This document shows, piece after piece, positions 22,885 to 33,515 of a stretch of 64,000 nt of DNA. The translations under genes and the position numbers were made by a program. The notes beneath the pieces were generated by a model. It saw nothing but the letters and a program-made list of their open reading frames with translations, ran no database searches and was not told where the DNA came from. The first letter of the stretch is position 1. The number at the start of each line of letters is the position of its first letter. This DNA comes from Akebia trifoliata (taxonomy: Eukaryota; Streptophyta; Magnoliopsida; Ranunculales; Lardizabalaceae). The stretch is taken from NCBI GenBank assembly GCA_017979445.1, contig CM030704.1, positions 13,313,658 to 13,377,657 on the forward strand, read 5' to 3'.

Positions 22885-23375
22885 TATGATAACAATAGTG
22901 GCTGTTTTTGGGGTGAACGACAACAACTATTACATCTTTCCTGCTTAATGACAACAACATATGTTGTTTTTGGTGCTGCGAGAACAACAGTTAGCAATTT
23001 TTATGTTTTTTGGTGCTGCGACAGCCTCTATTAGCATCGTTTCTACCTTATGACACCAGCAATTGTTGTTCTTGGTGCTGTGACAACAACTGTTAGCAAC
23101 TTTTCCACCCTACGACAGCAGCAGTGGCTACTTAGGTGTATGTGACAACAACTAGGCTAGTGCTTAGTGTCCTACGATAGCGATAGTGGTTGTTTTGGTG
23201 CTATTGACAGCAATTAGTAGCAATTTGGTGCCCTACAACAGCAGCAGTGGCTGTTTTGGTGCTGCCGACAGTGATCAGTAGTATTTTCGTGCCCTACGAC
23301 ATCAGCAGTGGTTTTTTGTGTTGTCGACAGCAATCAGTAGCAGTTTGGTGCCCTTCGATAGCAGCAGTGGTTGTA
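22885..23375 (+). repeat. Degenerate ~60-bp leader repeats of element 2
   Basis: Units resembling gtgccctacgacagcagcag...tggttgttttggtgctg...gacagcaatcagtagca recur at about 23170, 23228, 23289 and 23348, with more decayed copies before them. Comparable CAGCAG-rich leader repeats occur in elements 1 and 5. Confidence 0.65.
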
Positions 23376-23485
23376 TACGATAGTAACAGAAGTGCTGCGC
23401 CATTGATTTTTTGTTGTTGCCCTTCGACAGTATTACTACGGGAGATCTCTCTTCGATTCAAAGTTTTTGTTGTTCATAATGCGCA

Positions 23486-26400
23486 ATGACGACAACTCAT
23501 GAGATTAAGGATTCCAATACAACCCTTGGGACAAATTCCTTAGTTCAACGTATAACCAATGCCTTACTAGATGGTCGAAAATTTCAGTCCTGGTCTTAGT
23601 CTGTGCGACTTTATTTGGGTAGTAGAGGTAAATTTGGATGGCTATTAGGCATCGTCGCTAAATCACCCCTCACTGATTCTAAATTTGAACAATGGTAGAT
23701 CGATAACTGCACTATTCTTGGATGGCTATTTAACTCAATGGAGTAGCGGATTTATACCATATTTATATGAAACTGTTCCATTTTTATGGTCAGCCCTCAC
23801 TCAGACATATGCTCACGCAAGGAATGACTCGAGGATCTATAAGCTTTACCGAGACATTACCTAGGTTACCCAAGGAACACAAAGTGTAGTTGATTATTTT
23901 AGGTTTTTCAGTCCTGTTGGGAAGAACTTTCTCATTATGAGTTTATGACTGAGTTATTTGCAGAAATAGTCGGATTTGTGATTAAGAGGATTGCTCGACA
24001 ACAGACATACCAGTTTCTCATGGGTTTACACCCTGAGTTTGAGGCACTTTAGACCAAAATCCTTAATACCACTCCTTTGCCTCCTTTATTTGAGATATTT
24101 GTGATCATTGACAGTGATGAGTTTCGTTGTTGTATTGTTCCTTCTCAGACTCAGGTCCTTGGCATCTTCTCTGTTCTAGCTACAGATCAAATAGCTCTAA
24201 TAATCAACTCGAGTTTTCTCAACTCGTACCCCGAGATCTGGAAATCATGGCCGTGGCAGCCATGGTTGTGGTAAAAGGAATGACCTTACTTATAGTCATT
24301 GTGGGAAGGATAGCCATAAGAAGGCCTGCTGCTTTCAACTCTATCCCCATTTGTTGCAATCTTCCACCACTCCATCTTTGGAAAGTTTGCTTCTCGTGCC
24401 GTTATAATGGAGTCATCATCTATTCTTCTCATTGATCCTCCGTCTTCACTTCGCACTATTGATTTGCAACAATTACAGACTCAGAATGCTACTATTGTCC
24501 GGGATCAGATTTATGCTCACTCATTCACCTTCTACTGTGGCCTCAATTACTACTAGTCTGAATCTGCTCCTCTGACATGGGTTATTGATTCTGGTGCCTC
24601 TAATCACATGATCGATGAGTCTAGTCATTTTACTTATACTTTTCCTACTACCCATAGGGTGGTTCGCCTTACTGATGGATCTCTTACCTTTATCTACAAC
24701 AAGGGTATCATCCCTTTATCCTCTAGGATTTTCCTAGATTCTGTGTTTCATGTCCCTTACCTATCTCTTAATCTTTTGTCTGTGAGTAGTATTACTAAAT
24801 CTCAAAATTGCTCAGACACTTTTTTTTTTTACTGTATTTTTTAGGACCTGACTTCGAGGAGTATTTTTGACAAGGCACATGAGAGGGATGGGCTGTACTT
24901 ATTTGGATCTCAGCTTACTGCTATTCTGACTTCTGTGCTTCCATCCTCTGGGAGCCACACGTTTACATCTTAGACTCTAGATTTATGGCATGTTCACTTA
25001 AGATATGCCAATTTTAAGTACTTATGTTTTTTATTTCCTATTTTAAAAATTGCTTATAGTGGACACAAATTTCAGTGCTCTGTATAAATTTTTTAAATAC
25101 ACATATTTCTTATATTTCTCGTATGAATCAAGTTAATGCTATATTTGATTTAGTTCATTTTGATATTGGGGCCTTCTTCTATTACTATTTTTAATGGTCA
25201 TAGATATTATGTTATATTTATAGATGACTATTCTTATTGTACTTGGGTTTATTTGATGCATTCTCGTTGTTCTGATGTGTTCTCCATTTTTGTTAACTTT
25301 CTTAAAATGATTCAGAATCCGTAAAATATCACTGTTAAATCCTTTAGGTCTGATAATGGGGAGGGGATATATATTTGCTAGGAATTTTTCCCATCTTCAT
25401 GAGTATGGTATTCTTCACCAGTTGACTTGTTCTTATACTTTGAGTAGAACGGGGTAGCAGAACGCACGAATCGCCACCTCAAGAATATTGCCAGCTGTTT
25501 TCTTCACAGAATGCATGTTCCTAAGGCATATTGGAATATGACAGTTCTTACTACGACTTTTCTTCTTAATTGCTTTCTGAGTTGCACCTTAGAGGGACAG
25601 GTGCCTCTTCATGTCCTTCAACTTGATAGTCTTCTCTTCCCCATTACATATCGATCCTTTGGGTGCACGTGCTTTGTTCAGGACAGGACTCCCCATCGCA
25701 CAAAATTGGATGACAAAGCTATTCGATGCGTTTTCTTGGGTTACTCCTTTATGTAAAGGGGTATCGGCGTTATGATCCCGTGTCTCACCGTGTCATATAC
25801 TCTTGATGTTACTTTCTTTGAAAATGTTCCATACTTCCATTCCACATCTACTTTATAGGAACCGTCTCCTATAGTGTTGTCGTCTCCAATTTTTCCTCCA
25901 TCTTCGTCGATGCTTAAGATCTACACTCGTCGCCCTCGCCCTTCTACATTCTTGCCAATTTCTTCTTTGGATTCAGGTATATCATCTCCTACCTCTACAC
26001 ATATACCTGTTCTTATCCCTTTTATTTTTTATTCTTACTTATTGCCCTTCACAAAGGTAAGCGAGGGTGTGTTACTGATTATCCTATTGCCCAGTTTGTT
26101 TTTTATCAGGATCTTTCTTCCTCTTATCAGGCCTACCTTGTAGCTATTGATTCTATTCGAGTTCCTCGGTCTGTATTAGAGGTTTTGCGAGACCCTTAGT
26201 GGACTAAAGCTATGATTGTTGAGATGGATGCTTTCCAAAAAATAATATCGGGGAGTTAGTTACTCTCCCATTTGGGGAGCGGACCGTTGGTTGTAAATGG
26301 GTCTTCACTGTGAAATATCTTGTCGATGGTATTGTTGATCAGTATAAGGCACATCTAGTTGTTAAGGGTTTACACAGACTCTAGGAAAAGATTTTGGCGC

Positions 26401-27695
26401 CACGTTTGCTCGTATTGCCAAACTCTCCATTGTTCGACTTCTTATCTTTTTAGTTGCGTGAAACTTATGGCCATTTCACCAATTTGATGTGAATAACACT
26501 TTTCTAAATGGTGATTTGACTAAGGTTATTTTTATGGACCTTCCTCCTGGGTTTCGTCTTTAGGGGAAGTATTCTGGGAAGGTATGCCGCCTTTTTAAAT
26601 CCTTGTATAGCCTGAAGCAGTCTCCTTGAGCTTGGTATCAATGATTTTCTGAGGTTATTTTATCTATAGAGTTTTCCAGATGCCACTCAGATCATATTGC
26701 TTTGTTCGTCGAGGATTGGATGGCCGTTGTACCATTGTCTTGGTTTATGTGGATGATATTATTGTGACTGGAGATGATGCACAGTGGATTGATCAAGTTA
26801 AGGTATTATTGGATCGTGTTTTTAAAGTTAAGGACTTGGGTCCAATCAAGTATTTCTTGGGGATAGAAGTGGCCTGTTTTCGTCGTGGTATTTCGCTATC
26901 TCAGTGTTAATGTACCTTGGATTTTCTTCAAGACACTGGGATGCTTAGTTATCATCTTGTTTCCTCTACTATGGATCAAAATCATCGTTTTTATGCTGAT
27001 TCTGGTGATCTTTTATCGGATCCTTCTTATTAGAGACTTGTAGGTCGTCTGATTTATCTGACTAACACTAGACCGGACTTGTCCTTTACGGTCAGTGTGG
27101 TTAGTTAGTTCATGCATACTCCGCATACTTCTCATCTTGATGCCGTTTATCGTATTCTTCACTACTTGAAGTCACGTCTTGGTCTTGAGTTTTCTACTCT
27201 TCGACTGTTCAGCCGCATTTGTCTTGTTTTACAGATGTTGATTATACTGGTTCTCTCACAGACATGAGATCTACCTCTGATTTTTGTACTTTTTAGGGTG
27301 ATAACCTTATCTTGTGAAAAAGTAAATAACAAAATGTGGTTTCTCGTTCTTCTTTGGAAGCTGAGTATCGTGTTATGGGCCTTGGCACATGTGAGCTAAT
27401 TTGACTTCGATCTTTGCTGAAAGAGTTGGGATTTTCTGTTTCTGATTTTTTTACTTTGGTCTATGACAAAAAGTCTGCTATCTTGCTTGCTTTTGATTCA
27501 ATTCTTCATAAAAAACTAAGTATATTGAGGTCGATATTCATTCTCAGGGAGAAAGTTTGATTTGGTGATCTTTAGACAATCTTCGTACATTCTTTAAATA
27601 AACTTGCCGACATGCTTACGAAGTTTGTTAGTCCTTCTATTACTAATTCTCACATTATCAAGCTGGGTATAGTAGATATATTTGCCCCAGCTTGA
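23486..27695 (+). pseudogene. Copia element 2 gag-pol, decayed
   Basis: It opens at ATG 23486 (MTTTHEIKDSNTTLGTNS). The gag block is interrupted by stops (LLDGRKFQSWS, SRGKFGWLLG). Protease at about 24582 is intact in motif (WVIDSGASNHM). Integrase (about 25140-25480) is badly broken. The post-integrase block at 25511-25756 (HVPKAYWNM, CTFVQ/CFVQD type) and RT at 26680-26910 still show VYVDDIIVTGDDAQW. RNase H pieces follow to KLGIVDIFAPA and the TGA at 27693-27695. No long continuous frame remains. Order PR-INT-RT-RH marks Ty1/copia. Wording is closest to element 3 (GDDAQW, LGCR/SYHL, FSDLLSNPSY-type stretches). Confidence 0.85.
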
Positions 27696-27702
27696 GGGAG
27701 AG

Positions 27703-27852
27703 TATTGAAAATAATCTAGTTGTTATTTTAGTAATAACTTTTATTTATTTCATATATATAAGGATTGTTTTGTCTTTCGACTCTTTTATTATTATAAATT
27801 CCTGCCAAGGTCTCAGATTGAGACTTGACAATTATTTTTCTCAAATTCTTCT
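27703..27852 (+). repeat. 3' LTR of copia element 2
   Basis: TATTGAAAATAATC...TTCTTCT, directly after the polypurine tract, and followed by the target duplication AGCAC (27853-27857). Confidence 0.85.
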
Positions 27853-28172
27853 AGCACTAGAACGAGCCACAACGTTTTGTTTCTTACTATGCCAAATAAC
27901 AAGATTTTCACCAATAAATGTGCAATAACCAGAGGTGGATTGACGATCAGAATGGCTCCTAGCCCAATCAACTTCAGAGTATCCAGAAATAGTCAAGGAA
28001 GAGGAAGGACGGTATAAGAGACTTTTGCCAGGTGCATCATTCAGATAGCGTAAAATACGATGGATAATTTCCCAATGTGGTTGTCGAGGGGCATGCATAA
28101 ATTGACTGACCACTCCCACAACATAAATAATGTTAGGACGAGTAATTGTGAGATAGATGAGCTTGCCAACCA
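27853..28172 (-). pseudogene. Copia element 4 RT end/RNase H, N-terminal half
   Basis: It reads LVGKLIYLTITRPNIIY, QFMHAPRQPHWEIIHRILRY, DRQSTSGYCTFIGENLVIW and ends SKKQNVVARSSA at the element 2 insertion. The RNase H catalytic-type TGYSDADWA region is SGYSEVDWA here. The domain resumes at 22472. On the other side, at about 28172, it is fused directly to pre-integrase sequence of element 5, with integrase and most of RT missing. Confidence 0.85.
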
Positions 28173-29677
28173 TTCAAATATCCAAAGGAAATATGGCCTA
28201 AGCGTAAGTGCCAACATATTACAAGTGCTTTATTAGACTAACCACTACTACTAAGTTGAGAAACAAAATGAGTGCTAGGTGAAATAGGTGCGTCTAAGAG
28301 ATACAAGCCATTTACTTCACATCCAGTGCCAATCGTCCTCTTCGACCCCAGATCCTGAAAGACACAATGAGAGGGATAAAAAGTTACATTGCAATTCAAA
28401 TGCTTGGTAATGCTACTAACAGAGATAAGATTAGTAGTAAGTTGAAGAACATGTAGTGTATTAGTTAAGGATAAAGTAAGTGTAATAGAAAAATGACCTT
28501 GACCAACTATAGAAGACAAAGAACCATTAGCAAGGCGAATCTTGCAATAACCAAAACAAACACTATAGGTTTTGAATAGGGAAGACGTACCGGTCATGTT
28601 ATCTGAGCCACCAAAATCAATGATCCATGGTGAGGAAGTGGTGGAAACACTGTGTGCAGATGCAAAGTTACCTGAGTGAGCGAAAGTAGAGACCAACTGA
28701 GATGAAGTCTCCATATGATTAAAGAATTTCCTGAACTTGTCAAGCTTAGCCTGGGACATACATATCAAATCCATGGAGGAGGTAGTAACTGGAGGGAGTG
28801 CTGGATCAGTAGTCGACTGAGAGACTACATGAGTAGAAGATTATTGAGACAGTTGACGTTGTTGATTAGGATGATCATGAAAGGCATAGCAATGGGCCTT
28901 CACGTGACCTAACTTTCCACAATGATTACACTTATGTCGTTGACGTGTAGGCAGAGATACATTGGGAGGTTGTGGAGAAGGTGTGTGAGTAAACATAGTA
29001 GAATGGTCTCCTAAAGAGTGAGGCAGGATAGCTGTGTAATGACTCTTATTAGGTAAGACATAAGAATACGTAGTCTGTAGGGACGAAAAATGATCCATAC
29101 CCAATAAATGAATTCTCGCATACTCAAACTCATCTCGGAGATTGGCTAAAAATCGAAAAATTCGATTCTTATCTAAAATCAACACATATAATGCCTTATC
29201 AAAGACGAGGAATAGAAGGTCGACTATTCCCATCGAGCACGTAGCTGTAATATATAGGTGGTGACTGAAGAGTCATTTTGTGAAAGGCAGGAAATCTCAC
29301 GTTTTAAGTTAAAGATCCGGACATTGTTTTGACGTTACGAGTATCCCATATCTGTTTTACGGTCTTGGAGAACATAAAATCAACAGCAATGTGTGGTTGC
29401 ATAGATATAACTAGCTAAGAACGGACCATAGAGTCATTAGCAAATCATTGGGGGTAAGTAGTGTCAGTCGGTGTAGGTTGTTTGTCTGTCCCTGTGAGAT
29501 AACCAATCTTCATTTTTCCACCAATAAACATTTCAACCGATCGTGCCCAAAAAAGATAATTAGGACCATCTAATTTCAATGTGGTAATTTGGATGCTTGG
29601 AAAATCGGTTGAATGAGAAGACCGCCCGATCCATCACTATTACCGGTGATCGAGGAAGAGGCCGTTTTAGAGGCCAT
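28173..29677 (-). pseudogene. Copia element 5 gag-protease remnant
   Basis: Closely related to element 1. It starts MASKTASSSITGNS (ATG 29677) beside element 1's MASEMSSSSITGNS. It carries gag blocks (DKNRIFRFLANLRDEFEYAR) and an intact CX2CX4HX4C knuckle, CNHCGKLGHVKAHC, near 28890-28930. Protease is WIIDFGGSDNMTG (DSGA altered to DFGG) near 28620. The pre-integrase block reaches LRLGHISFGYL and then breaks at 28172. Integrase and RT were lost in the join to element 4. Several frameshifts and stops (for example after QLSSSG) make it non-functional. Confidence 0.85.
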
Positions 29678-29849
29678 TAGAGTCGATGTGCTTTGGTTTG
29701 AAGAGACTTCAAATAAGAAGAGGGGACGACTCGCAAGGAGAAACTGATCGCAACACTCTAAAGGTGGCAATACATGATCGTAAGAGGTGTGGAAGGTGAT
29801 CAAACACAGCTATAGGTGACCAGAGAAGTCATTAACGTAATCCTAGGGC

Positions 29850-30060
29850 ACGTAGGAGCAATTCTGTTGCTGTTGTAAGCTTCAAACAACAACTTGCTGT
29901 TGTTGCAACCTTCAAACAGCAACACTACTGTAAGCACAGCCTCAAAACAGCACCCTACTGTGAGCACAACCCCGAAACAACACCTAGCTGTGATAAATAC
30001 CCCCAAACAACACCACTGCTGTGATCGAGACCCCCAAACAACACTTGCCTTTTTAGCAAA
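29850..30060 (-). repeat. Leader repeats of copia element 5 (~34-bp units)
   Basis: Units related to cccaaacaacaccactgctg recur across the stretch. On the minus strand they are CAGCAG/GTTGTT-rich, like the leaders of elements 1 and 2. Confidence 0.6.
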
Positions 30061-30342
30061 CAACCAAGGAGTTGTTGCCGCAGGTCTCTATGGATGGTCT
30101 AAGGGCCATCGTTTGGCCTAAAAGCCATCAAAAAACAAAAAAAATAGCACCTTTGTTGTTGTCATAGGGCTTCAAGATGTTCTAATGACCTTATCGCATG
30201 GTACGATTAGCATATGAAGCAAAAAACCCTCATAGGGGTGATGTTTTAATCTAAGACGAGAGGTGTTGAAGATGGATTTAAGAGAGGAGGGGGACGATAG
30301 GGTTTGTAGCAAGGAGGGGGGGGGTGATGGAGGTAGGTTCTA

Positions 30343-30462
30343 ATATTAAATTGAATTGAGAGAACTCAAAAAAGTGATTAATTACTCATATCTAATTAGG
30401 CTTTAAAAGGATTATATAGTCTAATAAGTGGAAAAGACTAAAAAGGACAAAAGACTTAATTT
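30343..30462 (-). repeat. 5' LTR of copia element 5
   Basis: It aligns with the reverse complement of the element 1 LTR (shared stretches ctaattaggct, gtggaaaagactaaa, acttaat) but is strongly diverged. A decayed primer site (TTTAATATTAGAAC) lies just inside. Boundaries are approximate. Confidence 0.6.
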
Positions 30463-30465
30463 TTT

Positions 30466-30930
30466 TAAAAATAAAATAGAGTTATTCAATAAAAACAAAG
30501 GATGTAGTGGCTCCACAATTTCCTGTATCAATTGTTTAGATTCTTTAGGCTTAGATTCTTCTTCAAGAACTAATAATAATGCCTCACACTCGTCAATCTT
30601 ACTATCGCTTAAATCAAACTCATAGATTTCTTCATTACTTTACTTGAGTTTAGGCGTATAGATTTTAATGACATTTGCCTCATTCTCCCAGTTCGAGTAC
30701 TCCGATTTATAATGTCCAAAATGATTGGACTTGGAGTACAAGTTTTGTTGCCTGAGCTCTTCATCCCACGGATCACGTAATTGCCTATGTTCTTTGCTTT
30801 CCTTTATAATACGATCACGAATAATGTGGAAATATTCTTGACAGTTGCGTATTTAATGTAATTCTGAAAAAATATTTTTAGCTCTTCTAAAAACATCTCT
30901 GTTAAGTCCATCCCCCTTTAACGCGATCTG
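30466..30930 (-). pseudogene. Unrecognised decayed ORF of a minus-strand LTR element
   Basis: A mostly open minus-strand frame with two or three stops, read from about 30930 to 30466. It includes RNCQEYFHIIRDRIIKES, QLRDPWDEELRQQNLYSKSN and KIDECEALLLVLEEES. I do not recognise the family. Its place just downstream of a primer-like site (30966-30977) suggests a leader or gag reading frame of an LTR element that was truncated by insertion of element 5. Confidence 0.35.
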
Positions 30931-30965
30931 CTAATTTTTTTATTTTTTTTACGGCTTGAACTTAA

Positions 30966-30977
30966 ACTCTTATACCA
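30966..30977 (-). promoter_or_regulatory. Primer-like site TGGTATAAGAGT
   Basis: On the minus strand, two mismatches from the initiator-Met tRNA complement TGGTATCAGAGC. It is preceded in element sense by a purine/AT-rich stretch (30978 to about 31700) that may be the matching 5' LTR, although its outer end is not resolved. Confidence 0.45.
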
Positions 30978-31709
30978 AATTTTGTGCAGGACGGTGAGGG
31001 AAGAAGGTGAGAAAAAAAATAGGGGTTTAGGAAAATTGGTTTGGGATTTAGAATTGGGTTAAGGATTTGGGCAACAATAGGAGAATGATTTCCAAAATCC
31101 CAATTGGCTATTGAGATATAAAATACAAAGTTTTGTAAATTATGATATTTTTGTTGGGGGTTAGATAATGGTTAAAGGAAACGGATAAAGGATTAAGGAT
31201 TGAGAAAAATGTTAAAGGTTGTAGGAAAGGTTTTCAAGAATCAAGAATTCAAGAAAACCAAGAACAAGGAACTAAAAGAAAATCAAGAAAACAAATGCTT
31301 AAAAAAGAAATAGAGAAATCATAAAGAAAAAATAATGTTATCTTAGACTCACTGCAAAATGGCTTCACACTACACCCATTGTTCGGAAGATCAAAGATCA
31401 AACTCTATTTTTTATTCATCATTGTTCTTTGCTAAAAAAATTCCTAATACAATCTATATATAAAGAAAATAAACCTGAGAATCCTAATCAAACTAAAATA
31501 CCAAATAGATAACTTAATTTCGTAACTTTATCTCTCATAAATTTTCTACCCTAATAAACTTAAATAGAAAACAAAATAAATTTACCAAATTACCCCTAAA
31601 CATTATACTAAGACCGTGGGCCAATAAAATATGCAAAAGCCCAAAAAACATAAAAATAAAGTCCTAAAACAAAAAATTAAATAAAAATAAAATCTACCCT
31701 TCAATCTTT

Positions 31710-31805
31710 GATGCCCCGATTAATGGATCTCGAGATCACACTCTTTGGGGGAATAAGGATGCCCCCATTAATGGATCTCGAGATCACACTCTTTAGGGGA
31801 ATAAG
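31710..31805. repeat. 48-bp tandem duplication
   Basis: Two adjacent copies (31710-31757, 31758-31805) starting gatgcccc(g/c)attaatgg, with two differences. It lies in otherwise featureless sequence between the primer-like site and element 1. Confidence 0.85.
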
Positions 31806-32487
31806 GAGCAATCACTTGTTTAAGGGTCAAAGTTAGACCTTTTGAGGTTGAGGAAACAAGGGTCAGGAAAATAAGCTCTATCGTGGTATTAACAAGTTAG
31901 GTCTAGCTAGAGGTGGCACAGAAGGTTGGCCAGGCTTCAATCAACACAATATTATGGGAACCGGTATTTCCAACCATATAAGCTTTAATTAAGGTTTGGA
32001 TCAACCTAGTTGGCAACGAAGGTCAAATTGCGAACTTTGTACCATGTCTAATCCTAGAGGTGGGTGAATAGGACAGTTAAATTTTTTCTCTTAAATCCTA
32101 AGTTCTCTAGGTGGGACAAATGTGATGTTCTACTCACCTAAAGCTATTCACTAACCCCGATTCAATCAAGGTCCCATAGTTGAGCTAAGCAATGTATTAC
32201 ACTTAGAATATGGAATTTAAAGTATGACATTCAAGGCATTCATAACATTCAAGTGCAATTTGAAGTAAAAGCATAAATCAAAAGATGAGACACAAGATTT
32301 ATAGTGGAGGCAACTTGCCTACATCCACTCCCAAGAGCACCTTAGCAAAGGTCTTGGTGTTGCACTAATCAATGAGGTTTACAGTTCACCTCTAGCTGTA
32401 CATAAGATTTTTCCATAGGCTAAATCTCAAAACCCTCAAATTTGAGAGAGAGAACTTCTCCCTAAAAAATCTGAGTTTTATTCTTAG
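31806..32487. other. No gene seen
   Basis: Left flank of element 1. No open frame or recognisable domain. It continues on the other side of element 1 at 37899, where the five bases CTTAG are repeated. Confidence 0.5.
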
Positions 32488-32603
32488 TGTTAAATAAGTC
32501 TGTAGGGTTATTTTAGTCTTTTCACTTCTTTCTCTTATGTAATACTTATATAGCCTAATTAGGGCTAATCAATCTAATAACTTTTTCTCTCTAATCTTCA
32601 ATT
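32488..32603 (+). repeat. 5' LTR of copia element 1 (116 bp)
   Basis: It starts TGTTAAATAAG and ends CTTCAATT. It differs from the 3' LTR by one substitution and one single-base indel. An ATATAG-type TATA lies about 65 bp from the end. If the LTR is taken to end at CA (32600), the flanking duplication is the 8-bp ATTCTTAG. If it ends at ATT, the primer site is directly adjacent and the duplication is the usual 5 bp, CTTAG. Confidence 0.9.
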
Positions 32604-32615
32604 TGGTATCAGAGC
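32604..32615 (+). promoter_or_regulatory. PBS of copia element 1
   Basis: TGGTATCAGAGC, a perfect complement of the initiator-Met tRNA 3' end, directly after the LTR. Confidence 0.95.
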
Positions 32616-32864
32616 AAGGCTCTCTCGATTTCAACTACTGCTTCGTCTGCTACACCTTCATCATCTTCCTCTTTCTTAAATCACCTCCACACTTCTCGTC
32701 TTCAATCCCCATCACCCCTACGGGGGTTCTCCTCCACTCTACACCTAATCGCATCATGCGATAGGGGTTCTAGATCTGTTTGAAGCCTGTGATCAGGCTG
32801 TTCTATCAGCAAGGTTGTTGTTTGGAGTTAACAATAACAACAGCATGATAGTATAGCGTTTGTT

Positions 32865-33330
32865 TGTCATTCACGACAGCAGCAGAAGTGCTGTGCTGTT
32901 TGACTTCCACGACAGCAGTAGAAGTGCTGTTTGACTTCCACGACATCAGCAGCAGTGCTGTTTGACTTCCACAGCAACTGCAGAGGTGCAGTTGGGTCTT
33001 ACGATCACAGCAGACCCTGTGTTGGAGGCTGCAAACACCTACAATCACTGCAGAGGTGCAGTTTGTGGTTTACGATCACAGCAGACCTTATTTTGGAGGC
33101 TGCGATCATTGCAGATTTATTCTCGGGAGGCTGCGATCACTCCAGATGCTGTTTATTGGATTGCAGCAACAACAGTTGATTGGTTCTTTGGCTGCGGCAA
33201 CAGCAGGTGCTGTTTAGGAGGCTGCAGCAACGACAGTTGCTAGTTGTTTGTGGCTGTCAGGCCATCGTTAGTGGGGTACATCAACAGCAGGTTGCTGTTT
33301 GGGAAGTTCTGGGGCACATAACAGCACCTG
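32865..33330 (+). repeat. Leader repeats of copia element 1
   Basis: Units of 31-36 bp related to ttccacgacagcagcagaag recur at 32870-32985. They are followed by a second set built on tacgatcacagcagac...gaggctgc (about 33000-33240). The leader has many short palindromic CTG/CAG runs, so strong RNA folding is likely. Confidence 0.75.
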
Positions 33331-33515
33331 GACCCCTAGTTGAGGCCTACGACAACGGCAGAACCACTCATTGGTGTCCTACCATTGATTTGATGGTTGT
33401 TTGGGTCACATACAACAGTGTTTAATCATCTTCCACGCCTCTTACGATCGTGTATTGCCACCTTTAGGGTGCTGCGATCAGTTTCTTTTTCAAATTAAAG
33501 CACATCTAGTCTTTG

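Larger units (their letters stand above)
22473..27852 (+). mobile_element. Ty1/copia element 2, nested in element 4
   Basis: A complete but decayed element with two LTRs, a decayed primer site at 22640-22651 (TGGTGTCAAATC), a repeat-rich leader, a gag-pol pseudogene and a polypurine tract TTGAGGGAGAG at 27692-27702. It lies head-on inside the minus-strand RNase H of element 4 with a 5-bp target duplication. The LTR divergence makes it much older than element 1 but younger than element 4. Confidence 0.85.
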
